The notes under the pieces: model-generated
The model's input: the letters and a program-made list of their open reading frames with translations, nothing else
Told to the model about the DNA's origin: nothing
Databases searched by the model: none
DNA from: Ascochyta rabiei
Lineage: Eukaryota; Ascomycota; Dothideomycetes; Pleosporales; Didymellaceae
Length of the DNA stretch: 64,000 bases
Assembly (NCBI RefSeq): GCF_004011695.2
Contig: NC_082422.1
Location: 930,001 to 994,000, forward strand
Direction: 5' to 3'
Shown: piece by piece, positions 33,826 to 44,251 of the stretch
How the letters are laid out: every line of letters starts with the position of its first letter
Position numbering within the stretch: the first letter of the stretch is position 1
Translations under genes and position numbers: made by a program

Positions 33826-36299
33826 ATGAGAAACATCTTTTGTCGTCTTCAAGGCGCGGCAATGCTTGTCGTTCCCTTGACATCTTCATAAGCTGTCCGA
33901 GTTTTGTGTAGACGTCGATTGGCTGACAAGATTAGCTTTGTAAATTATGGCCTGGTCATTTCCAAGTCCTTCTCACTGCAGACGCGTCATGGGCCAACGA
34001 GCTTCACACTATCGCAATCTGACCCGCTGATCACAGTGGACTATGGGACTGAAGTTAATGGGTTTCCTTTTTTCAGCATCTTGGCCTTTTCTGGCGTTGT
34101 GCAGATTAAGATGAAGTTCAGTGAAGAGTATTCAAGTTTACTTGAGCCGTACTCAAATGGACCATGGACCTCTTCGAATGGATTATCAAACACCTTGTGT
34201 GGAGACTGCCAACGTCGCCAATATTGACGATCTGGAAAGTTCCGTTGTTCAAGGAGGACAGCGATGGCAGACTGCAAGGTTGACCATAAATGGCTCCGTA
34301 ACCATCAATCGTCTGGGATATCGCTTAACAAGCTCAAACCGGGATGTGAACAAGCGACGAAGTTTACAACCGCATCTTTGACCTTAGAGGTCGTGCCGTT
34401 CAAGTAGCATGTGTAGACGCTAGAAACGCGCCATCTACCTGGGAAATCACCGATCAAGGGGCGCTCATTCGAGGCCAAACTAATGCACAGTCATCTCTTT
34501 GAGTTGCTGCATCCAACCATACTCTTGGATCTGATGTCAAGATTGTCCGTGGAGGCGCTGGCTGGAGGATCGCAAGTGCGGTACAACCAAACGGACTTTA
34601 CTTCGTGCTCACGTCTGAGTACCCTGAGCATAACACGTTTGCAAATACAAATCAGATCCTATTGCCTCACAAAGAACTAGCGTTCAACAGCGCATGGGGT
34701 CTAGTTAATCAAAGTACGTTGATCGTGCCTGAACACCAATATATCACTGTCAACTCAACCATCAAAGAAGACACGTGGTACCGCCTGAGCACCACAATCG
34801 AGCAGAACGGTTACCGGGTACGACTGGATGGAGAGGAGATTGTCTCCGTGCCGCCACCGCAGGAATGTTTGACACGTCTTCTCGATACGAAGGCACGTGG
34901 GAATTCGGAGGCATGCAAGACTTTATCACGTACCACAAAGATGTGACGGTCACTGCTAGAAACGGCAGTGTCGTGTACTCTATTCCTCTGACGGGCGAAG
35001 ATTTGCTGGCCGAGTATCAAGTCGCATCTCTGGATCACTCGGTCTGCCTCGACGGTCGTATGGGCAGGAGACTTCTATCATACTGCACGGGTTATTGCGC
35101 TCTCCTCCGCTCGATTCGATTAAGTTCTAGGCTCCATCGCATACGTGATGAGCTACCAGCTTGATGAGGGCCCATATGCTGGCTTTGTGCCAAACTCCGC
35201 CAATCTCGGGTCCTTGGCCCAGTACAAGAAGGCTAATGTCACCAACCATGCCGGGCTTGTAGACTACCAGGACCTTTTTCCTACAGGGATAGGCGAAGAA
35301 TTCCGCTACACTGGCAATTCGGAGGCGCTGTTACCCTTTCGGGTGAGAATAAAGAAGCTCGCAACTGCGAGACTGACCTTTATTGATTCGACTTCTGGCC
35401 TTGTCGCTGGTAGTCACGAAGGTGCCAAATCCTTTCAGCTTTCTTGGGCCATCAAATGGGAGTGCGACCACCGCACTATTCGCGTACATGTTGGATAAGA
35501 TTGCGCCAGTCGCACACACAGTTGGAGACGACGAAGAAGCTTCGGCTTTGTATCTGCAGAAAGCGACTCAATTGTGCGAAGCGCTCAACCGAGAACTATC
35601 GAGTCACCAGATTGGGACATACTCACTCTCGACCGCATCTTCGGGCAACTTTTCGTGGACAGGCATCGCACAGGCGATCCTGTCCGATGCGGGAAACAAG
35701 ACTCAAGCAGCATCATTTGAAGTAGTTTACAAGTCAATTTCTAGTTACAAGGAGACGGGTGACTAACAGCTTTCTCCCAATTTACCCGGTTTTCTTCTGG
35801 AGGTCCTGTTTATACCTTATCGCGATTTTGAAGTGAACAGCACCGCCGCCATTACACACTTGCTAGACAACTTGTGGGGCAGCATGGTGAACAACAACGA
35901 GTACCATTCGGGCGCAAGCTGGGAGCGTGACAAGCCTGATGGCTTACCTGGCATTGACCTTTTTCACGAGCTGAGCGCACCCATGGAGTGCAGCACCGAC
36001 CTTTGTCTTGCCGGAGTATCTGCTGGGTGTCGCTCCAACCTCGCCCAGGTACGAGACTGTTGTTATCACACCCATGATTTGGTATCTCAATCTATCCAAA
36101 GTAAGTGGAAGGGTACTAACGCCCAGTGGGCCGATTGAAGGAGCTTGGACGCAGGGTGGTTCAGGGTTTGACCCTTGTCATTGTCACACCTTCAGGGACA
36201 ACAGCTACATTGCAGTCACCTACTGGCGCGAATGTGAAAGGGCAGAAGCAGCATATGGACAACTTAGGATCTCTTGTGAGAGGACAGAACTCAGTGTGA
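33826..36299 (+). pseudogene. GH78-type alpha-L-rhamnosidase, heavily degraded
   Basis: Family blocks occur in order but in changing frames: ITVDYGTEVNGFPFF, GPWTSSNGLSNT, VVQGGQRWQTARL, GRAVQVACVDARNAPSTWEI, AGWRIASAV, ASLDHSVCLDG, AGDFYHTARVIALSSARFD, GLVDYQDLFPTGI, GPSNGSATTALFAYMLDK, TAAITHLLDNLWGSMV and LPEYLLGVAPTSPRYE. They match the secreted fungal six-hairpin rhamnosidase family. By eye there are about seven frameshifts (near 34195, 34350, 34858, 35055, 35420, 35975 and 36175). In-frame stops lie at 34500-34502, 35121-35123 and 35764-35766. One more at about 33889 follows what looks like the old signal peptide (ATG 33826). The end is TGA 36297-36299. Functional members remove L-rhamnose from plant pectin or flavonoid glycosides. 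This copy cannot be active. Confidence 0.85.
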
Positions 36300-36496
36300 G
36301 TATGCTGTCGTGAGACAGTTGGTGTATGACTGCAGTTGTATTGAGCAAATATGATTATTAGAGCTGACTATCCATGGTGACAAACAGCTGCACGAGGTAG
36401 ATCACGAGGGAATCGAAAATTTTCCTGCAACCATTGGGTAAATACTGTATCATCCTCTCATCCTCTCATCACGTCCAAGGTATACTCCCACGGCGT

Positions 36497-37945
36497 CTAC
36501 AAGTAAACATAACAGAGCGGTCCTTCCGTGGTGCTCATCAAGTCATTCATCGTGACTGCTGGAGATGCAGCGTAGCCCAGATCAATGAGAGTGTCGAGCG
36601 TCGTATTTGCAGAAGGAGGTGAGTTCAAGAATGTGCCCGTGCCAGAGATACCGCTCTCGCCAAAGCGTGTTTTCCTGTCGAGCTGCTGCCAGATCCACCA
36701 AGTGCGGTCAATCATACCCTGAAAGTGTCAGCTTGTACATATACGTCACGAATGCGCACATACATGGTGGAGGTAAAACAGGGGGTCTCCAGGTGAGGTA
36801 TAAAGGTCACGGCCGGGATCACCGCCCATCGAGTAGTGGCCTAAACGAATATGTCAGTGTACGGGCGATGGCCAGTTGAGTACTTTGACGACGAACCTCC
36901 GCCATGAACACCAATATTACCGCTGCCTGGGACACCTTGCATTACCATCTGGAAGTCATAGACATTTTTGTTGTCCAAAATCAGACTGACGACACTGCTG
37001 GCGTTGGCCCATCGCTTGTTGGTGTAATCGGTCAAGTCGCGCTGCAGACACCTAGGGTTGTAGGAAAGACCATCTCCATTTGAAATCGTGGAGCCATTGG
37101 TAAGGCCCAAAGCAACAGGGCCAAGGTTAACCTTCATATCCTTGAAAGGACCAGACTTTACGCAGCCACCTCCAGTGCCTGCAGGAATAGGAATTTCAGG
37201 CAGACCGTTACCGCCGAGAATGACATTGCCGCGCCCTGGAATGAATTCACCGTTTCCAGACATGGAGTAGTCGGAACCATCGAGCACGGCCGAGTTCTCA
37301 AGGCCAGTGACAGCGGTCTTGGCCCAATCCCAGTATGGCTACGAGATAGTCAGCGTGTGGAAGGAGGTCAGAATGGTGGATAGCTTACCTGGTAGCCTTG
37401 GTAACCGCACTCATTGCGAAGCGCTTGCTCGTACTGCCAAGTGAAGTAGCGGTGCCCTGAAGAGCGTCAGGTAACTGCGATACCACTACTGGTACATACC
37501 ACTCACATGCTAGAAAGGTTCCGGTGTAATGGATGGTGGTGGTCTGATTGATATGTGTACCGACCCAATCGTCAAATCGCGATCGTGCACCGGGAAGAAG
37601 CGATGCTGGCGTCTTGGACTGCTTGTTCTGCAGGCAAAGGACAGCATCCGTATACGACTTGCGCTCCTTGCTTGATAAAGAACCCCATTCACGGCGAACC
37701 GCAACATTGAAAAGATTGCATCCTCCACGTTTCGTCTTGCTGTTCGCCGACAGAGAAGCGTTGACCTGGCTCTGCGCGAAATCAGACAGTTGATCCAATT
37801 GATCGGCCGCAACAGTTATGTTATCGCTCGCAGATGTGAACGTGACGGAAGATGCAGTCGCCGAGGGTTCGTCTCGCGGGGCTGGCAGAGCATGTGACAA
37901 CGTGCTGGCAAGCAGAGAGAGAGCCAATTGTGAGGTGAAACGCAT
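36497..37945 (-). CDS. Secreted tyrosinase-family copper oxidase
   Basis: Five exons: 37945-37507, 37456-37389, 37338-36897, 36840-36764 and 36718-36497. The introns are 45-56 bp and the product is 415 aa. The signal peptide is about residues 1-19. The CuA region holds TIHYTGTFLAWHRYFTWQYE, giving the expected His ligands. The CuB region holds HGGGHYSMGG...PLFYLHHGMIDRTWWIWQ. Tyrosinases are type-3 dicopper enzymes that hydroxylate monophenols and oxidise catechols; some fungal secreted members only do the second step. It lacks the long C-terminal blocking domain of classical melanin tyrosinases. Intron 3 starts GTTCGT, a weaker donor. Likely an extracellular phenol oxidase for plant phenolics or pigment; substrate unproven. 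Confidence 0.92.
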
Positions 37946-38530
37946 GCTGGGTGCGAGAGATTGGGATGAGCACTGATGCGAAGGATGAGACGAAGAGAAA
38001 CTTCTGGCAAGGAAGGTGAAGCGTTTCTAGAGGACTTCTCTGTAATGTTTGACTTTAAAAGCCCTGGGGATATTGCCGATTATTGGAGCCTCAATTGCCT
38101 TGGAAAGTCCCGACCCGGACCCTGTTTTTGTGGCGAGTACTTCGCAAGACTTTGATTTGTTAAGTCGCATGCATGGCATAATGGGATTCAGTTCCTAGAA
38201 GATCTAACCGGTCCTTCTCTCAAGCGCAAGGCGAACGTACTGTTCTCAGCATAGTATGTGCAGCTAACACCTCTCGAGCTTAGAGTAAGCCAAGATGTCG
38301 TGAGATCAAGCATGCGGACGCAACTAACTGTGTACACAGGATCGGTATACCCTGGTGTTGCGGCCGGCAGACGCCTACGGCCAATTCTTGAGAAAAACCC
38401 GGTTCCTTGCAGGGACGGCTGCGACAGTGGGCCCACCTCGCACTCTTGAGCCGCAGATATTCGTACCTGCTGTTGGATGTTGTAGTAGCCTATTCGAAGT
38501 GAGGCGGGGCATCGTAAAGCAAAGTGTTTA

Positions 38531-38762
38531 CTATGGTATCCGGCGAAAGTAGAGTCCCATGGCCAGTGCAATGTGGAGGAAAAGCAGAGGCTTGGCAAGT
38601 CCGACCTTCGAGGTTTTCTTGGCTTTCCACCAATTAGCGGACATCTTTTCTCTTTGTTATCTGTAACACCGTCCGTGCGCGCTCGTTATAAACATTAAGA
38701 GGCCTTGCTGCACGAGACCTACAGCACTGGCCATGGGACTCTACTTTCGCCGGATACCATAG
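38531..38762. mobile_element. MITE copy 2 (232 bp, perfect 39-bp TIRs, TA duplication)
   Basis: The ends are perfect inverted repeats of 39 bp, beginning ctatggtatccggcgaaagt. The element is flanked by TA at 38529-38530 and 38763-38764. It has no coding capacity. It shares its whole length with copy 1 at 20834-21071 (for example caccaattagcggacatct versus caccaattagcagacatct). The perfect TIRs suggest it is the younger or less mutated copy. TA duplication and size fit a non-autonomous Tc1/mariner/Fot1-type MITE. Confidence 0.9.
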
Positions 38763-39329
38763 TATGTGGGGTAACATACTCGTGCACCGAGACTCTTGTA
38801 TCTGCTGTGGAAAGGGCATAAAGCGGGTGCACGGTTTCTAGCGCGCCGGTCCGATTCGGTGTATCACTTGCAGATGAGCAGTTCCACGCTCAGCAATGCC
38901 GAGGACACGTGGGAAGGCGGTTGCTGGAATGAATCCTAGGTAGAACTGCCGCGTTGGACAAGCGAAGCGCGCTTCGAAGATCAAAGATCTGCTCGCGCAA
39001 GTCCCCGCCATTCGGCTGTATCTACATCGTGTTTATCGTGTGCGTCATACGATACTGCTGATCCCTACTGTTTCTGCCTGGGTTCACAGGACAAACCAAT
39101 GTACCGTCTACAGGGGTACTCAATCGCTTGCATTTATCGTCGACTGTTGGTTATTGTACCTACCACGTCAGTGCCTTGGACGGAAAAGTGAAGCATTGAC
39201 TAGTTGGACTCGTTCTTCAGAAGGCGGGAGATTCCTCCCACGCGCTGCTGAGAGCACAGATATCTGCGATTCCACCGTCTGCATTACGACGTAAATTCAG
39301 TAACGTATTCTGTGAGTGTGTACCTCTCT

Positions 39330-39478
39330 TGAAGTTGTAGCGGAAGTTGTAGAGAAAGTTGTAGAGGAAGTTGTGGAAGTTGTAGAGGAAGTTGTAGAGG
39401 AAGTTGTAGAGGAAGTTGTAGAGGAAGTTGTAGAGGAAGTTGTAGAGGAAGTTGTAGAGGAAGTTGTAGAGGAAGTTG
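39330..39478. repeat. 12-bp tandem array (gaagttgtagag)n
   Basis: About twelve near-identical copies of gaagttgtagag, with a few shortened units near the left edge. The array reads in open frames on both strands (Val/Glu repeats; Leu/Gln/Pro repeats) purely because of its periodicity. I do not treat these as genes. Confidence 0.85.
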
Positions 39479-40742
39479 CCAGTGAATCCAATCCGTGTAT
39501 ATTGTCAAGGCAGCAAGATAATTCGATGTAGACAGAACACTGCAAAACATATAATCCGTGCTGGACAGATTCCTATACGAGACTCGCTGTCGGTAAAGCC
39601 AAGGATGAGGCTGCTGTCACAACGGCTTGTTTCTGCAATGTGAAGGATTTGACAGCAGACGCTAGGCCCATTTCAGGTTAGCGATGGCTTTCATGACCCA
39701 CATACCCCCCGTGACCTTGAGCTATCCGTTTCCCCGCTGCAGCATCCTTCAGGATTCCACCTCGTAGCCAGCTGCCCAACAAGACCCCCAAGCGTCCTGC
39801 CCAAAGCACACACGACTGCCCCCTCCAGCTGTAATCCGCAAACACCAAGAGGAAGCCTGCTAGTTCCGTCTCCTCGAAAGCTTCGCAGAATAGAACAGAT
39901 CCCCTGACTCTCTCGGTTGAATCTTTCCGGCCGCTCGGGGTCTTGCCGAAACACAGCTGGCGACACTCGAACAAAGTTCCCACTACGATCTAAGCGTTCA
40001 CCCTCCGTGCCGTTCCGCTTCCCCTAGCACGACAAGACCTTACGCCGAACCATCTCTTCGAACTTTCTAACCCTGTCATCTCTACCATCGGGGATCACAG
40101 TCAACAGAGAGGTCAAAGTGAGATCTCTGATCAGCATGTGGGGCGCCGTCGCGGTTCTACAACGGCCAGGGACACAATGCATCTCGAGCAGATGGAGCTT
40201 GCGCAACCGCCCACACGGCAGGTTTGACGGACTCTAGACAGCAACAAGTGATGCCTCAAATACCGTTTCAGTTGCAGGAGCCGCAAGCCTCAAACCTCTA
40301 GGCCCTGGAGCAATGCTTCCTTTGCCAGGCTTTCCAAGGGCCGACTCCGGCGGGACCAAAGATCCCCCGAGGCTACACCTTGCAGCGTTGCGCCATGCAT
40401 GCGTTCGTGCCGCATTGAGGGATATGTTGGCGAGGGCCCGGACCGGTACTCTTCGTCCAGCGCTCACTTCAGACACGGCCGGCCATGCTCTCGGAGTATT
40501 CTCCTGCCAAGATTGCGTGGACTATCGTATTGATATGGTTAAGGTGCTGATCTTATGGTATATGGTGCTGCACTGGGTATCGACTGATTCACGCTCAGGA
40601 TATTGCTTCCGTGATTTCAAACCGCGTTGTTCTTGTACTTGACTTGACCCGGCGGCACTCCTGAGCGTCAGACCACTCTTACTACAAGGCGCTGTTTACT
40701 TTGCACGGACGACGACATTCCCGCATTCCCAGCATCTCAGCC

Positions 40743-42220
40743 ATGACCACAGGAGCTCCGGGTATTGATCAGGGAGTACCAAATGAAGACCAGGGTCCGG
40801 CCATCCTGGGGGCTACACTGACAGTCACCATTGCAGCCTTGATCACAATGGTGACGAGACTGTTTGTGAGAATACGAATGATTCGCAACGTAGGATGGGA
40901 TGATTATGTGATGGTTTCGTCCATGATACTGGTATGACAGCCTGGCATTGCTTTCACACATACCGCACACTTCATGTCTCGATCAGACTTTGAAGGCGTA
41001 CGCGTCTGACCAGATCATAGTGTATCGTGGGCCAAATTATCATCATTCCCGAAGTCCACCTCGGAGCTGGACGACACAAAGAGTACATCGACGCGAGCGA
41101 CTTCGCCAACGGCTTCAAACTCAACTTCATCACCCAGATTCTCTACCTTTTCGCCATCTGTCTCGTCAAACTCTCAGTCGGTTTCTTCTTGCTTCGCATC
41201 GCAGTCACCCGTGTCTACAGACGCATCATCATCGGCGTCATGGCCTTCATGGCCTTCTACACCATCGGGTGCTTTTTCACGCTTGTCCTGCAGTGCACGA
41301 ATCTCGCGGTGCAGTGGGATCCTACCGCCACGGGAACGTGCTGGCCTCCGCACACCATCAAGGCGCTCAGTTATACAAACGTGACACTGAACGTCTTCAC
41401 AGACATACTACTCAGCTTCGCAATCCCCATTCCACTACTCTGGGGGCTGCAGATGAACAAGCCACAAAGGCTATCACTGATATGCGTTTTCGGCCTCGGA
41501 ATCTTGTAAGCCCTCCCTCGCAACCACGACCACCACCGACCAGCCACCACTAACCCACCTAGCGCCACAGCCGCAGCACTGGCGCGAATCACCTTCCTGA
41601 CCTCGTACGGCAAAACCGCCGACTGGCTCTGGGACTCAAGCAACCTAACCATCTGGGCTGTGGTTGAGTCAAACATAGGGATCATCGCCGGCAACCTACC
41701 ATGTCTGAAGCCCCTATTCCGCGCGGTCCTAGGCAGCACGTACGGCCGAGGCTCCCACAAAACCACCGTGCCGCCGACATACAGCCACGCATCGCGACCG
41801 TACGAGTCCAGCACGGGACAGCAGAGTGTCAACGCCAAAGGCTGGTCTGCGCTGGCGAGCACCAGAACCGTGGGGCGCGGTCGTGATAACGAATGTGATG
41901 TCGATCGTGATGTCGATCGTGACACCGAGTTCCCGCGCTCCTACTCCACAAAGGGGAGCTACCTCCTCACGACCATCAACGCAGACCGCGATCGCGACCG
42001 CGACCGCGACCTCAACCCAACAAGAGCGAGTATGGGCGCTGGCGCTGACGCGGGGGAAAGCACGCGGAAGAGCAGCCAAGAGGGCCTGACGCGAATGCCG
42101 GCGCCAAGCGGGTTTAGCGGAATTAAAGTCGAAACCGAGGTGAATGTCGTCGAGTCGCCCAGTGCGTCGGATTTTGGATTTGTGGATGCGGAGAGGAGGG
42201 AGGGAAGGGATTGTATTTAG
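40743..42220 (+). CDS. Fungal rhodopsin-domain membrane protein (SAT4/PTH11-like)
   Basis: Three exons: 40743-40931, 41021-41505 and 41563-42220 (443 aa). Intron 1 is 89 bp and intron 2 is 57 bp. Helices are visible at LGATLTVTIAALITMVTRLF, CIVGQIIIIPEV, ITQILYLFAICLVKLSVGFF, IIIGVMAFMAFYTIGCFF, TNVTLNVFTDILLSFAIPI and LARITFLTSY, then a loop and a last helix. The family signatures LSVGFFLLRI and TDILLSFAIPIPLLW are clear. The soluble C-terminal tail contains an Asp-Arg repeat (DRDVDRDTE and later DRDRDRDRD) encoded by a short GAC-CG(N) repeat. The family is widespread in filamentous ascomycetes, and most members have unknown ligands. It is unrelated by exon structure to the minus-strand relative near 30 kb. 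Confidence 0.88.
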
Positions 42221-42872
42221 TTGTTGTGTTGCGTTGCGTTGCGTTGCGATACCCCTTTATGCGATAACATTTTTTCTTGTTGGTATTAAGCTGAGATGTG
42301 CAATGATTCGCCTTTTTCTGACCAGCTGAGGTGGGGTAAGCGTAGGGATCTATCGCTATTGCTTTCATGAGGGCAGAGTCTTTCAGATTTCTGGTTAACG
42401 ATACTCACCCAACTCGATTAAAAGAAGGAAAGTGGGTTGTTGTATCTCGTATTGCTGTTTGTTTAGCCTTTGGTCTCAGTCACTTGCTCGCCAAAGTATC
42501 AGCAAAACCAGAAAACGACTATAGTGCTGGGTTAAGTTTGATGGTGTAAGCGGAGAGTTAGCTTACCTACTGGATGTGTTAGCAGTTTTGACACTGAGTC
42601 CGAGTCACGTTCCAGTCGTTGATGCTCGTACAGCGGACGACCTGTTCGTTCACATGACGTGACATGAAAACGGTTGACGGTGTGTAATATGAACCATCAA
42701 AGTGATACCTTCAATGCACCATCCGCGCGTCACTGGGGTCATGTAACCGGCCATCACCGCATCGTCAGCCGTGGGTGAATGCCACCAGGAAGCGTTGTAC
42801 AAATTGTTCGAATGTGGCTTGAGATTATCTGGGTATTTTGCGTGTAGTGTTTCGACTGAAGGCTTGCAATGC
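42221..42872. other. Convergent 3' intergenic region
   Basis: 3' flanks of the membrane-protein gene and ERG20. No gene seen. The base composition appears to change around here, with GC-richer coding to the right. Confidence 0.5.
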
Positions 42873-43968
42873 TTATTTGCTGCGCTTGTAGATCTTCTTG
42901 AGGAAAGCTTCGAAGACCTCCTTCTTGAGGCCCTCGCTTTCGTCCACCTTCTCGATCCTCGACCTGATCTCGGCAACACGCTCCTCCTCCCACTGCTCGT
43001 AGAACTTTTGCAGCTCGAGCTCGTGATACAGTGCCTTGACCGTGGCCTCCTTCTCGGCGTCCTTTTGACCGTAATTCTCTTCAAGAACCTTACGCTGTTC
43101 GGGTGTGACCTTCTTCAGGGCCTGGTTGACAAGCCAAGAGCACTTGTTGTCCTGGATGTCGGTGCCGATCTTACCCAGGGTCTCGGGGTCGGCAAAAGCG
43201 TCAAGGTAGTCGTCCTGGGCCTGGAAGTACTCGCCCATGGGGATGAGGATGTCGTGAGCGGTCTGCAGGTTCTTTGGCGTTGCGGTGCCGTTGTAGTGGA
43301 GGGCCAACGCGACGGAGAGGTAGAAGGAGTAGTACGCAGTCTTATAGATGACGATGAAGGTGAACTTCTCCAGGCTGAAGTTGTCCAGGTTGACATCGTC
43401 CTCGGGGGCAGTGAGCAGATCACACAGCTGGCCACACTCGGTCTGGAACGTGACCTCGTGGAACAGCTCGACCATGTCGATGTAGCTCTTCTCCTGGCGG
43501 AAGTGCTTCTTCAGCAGCAGGTAGATGGAGGCCTCGAGCATGAAGGCATCGTTGATGGCGATCATGCCCACCTTGGGGGCAAGGTACCAGCAGGGGTTGC
43601 CACGGCGGGTCTTGGAGGAGTCCATGATGTCGTCCGAGACGAGGAAGAAGGCCTGCAGGAGCTCGATCATCCAGCCGAGCAGGGCAGGGCGAAAGTACTC
43701 CTCAGACTTGGGGTCCAGCGTCTCATTGCGGAGGATGGAGACGGTGTCGATGACGGACATTCCTCGGTTGCATTTTCCACCGACGGTGTTGTAGTCGAGG
43801 GACTGGAGTAGTGGTGAGCATGTGACTTTGGGTTCGTATGGTTCAGGGCGGTACCTTTGTGAACCAATCAAGGGACTGCTGGGGGAGCTTGTATGCTTTG
43901 CAGTGGTCCTGGAGGTCGGCCACAATACGCGGCCAGACGCTCTCGAACTCCTTCAGCGTGGTAGGCAT
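42873..43968 (-). CDS. ERG20: Farnesyl pyrophosphate synthase
   Basis: Two exons: 43968-43855 and 43802-42873. The intron is 43803-43854 and the product is 347 aa, the usual length for fungal FPP synthase. The first aspartate-rich motif is VSDDIMD at 93-99 (DDxxD, Asp95/96/99) followed by SSKTRRG. The second is FQAQDDYLD (Asp235/236/239). The C-terminus ends KKIYKRSK, as in other family members. The enzyme condenses dimethylallyl/geranyl diphosphate with isopentenyl diphosphate to make FPP for sterols, ubiquinone, dolichol and prenylation, in the cytosol with Mg2+. Its start is 283 bp from the divergent APC8 start. Confidence 0.97.
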
Positions 43969-44251
43969 GTTGGTTTTGGAGTGTTTGCAATTGTCCAAGT
44001 CAAGTCTCAGACAGCAGCTCAGCTCAGGGGTGGAGGGGCAGTTGCGGGACAGGGCGATGAAGGCCAAATATCCGCGGGGAGCGGCACGACATTTTCCGAC
44101 TTTGTTTGTTGGTGCCCCACATTTCAGCCCGCGGCAGGCAGGCGCGTCGGCGCGTGCAGTTGCAAGGGCAGGTGCTACCGGCACCATCACCGACGTCTCT
44201 CGATGCGGTCATAGCCGACTTCCAGACCACAACCGTCTACAGTCGCCAACC
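43969..44251. promoter_or_regulatory. Divergent promoter ERG20 / APC8
   Basis: This 283-bp interval lies between divergent housekeeping starts. No definite TATA or sterol-response element is recognised by eye. Confidence 0.4.

Larger units (their letters stand above)
37946..40742. other. Long gene-poor interval with MITE and satellite
   Basis: No ORF here has a recognisable domain. It holds MITE copy 2 (38531-38762) and a 12-bp tandem array (39330-39478). ORFs around 39678-40642 on both strands were examined and not accepted. Confidence 0.5.

Noticed and set aside
39678..40642. Medium ORFs on both strands after the 12-bp satellite
   Set aside because: Broken by stops in every frame, and no family recognised.
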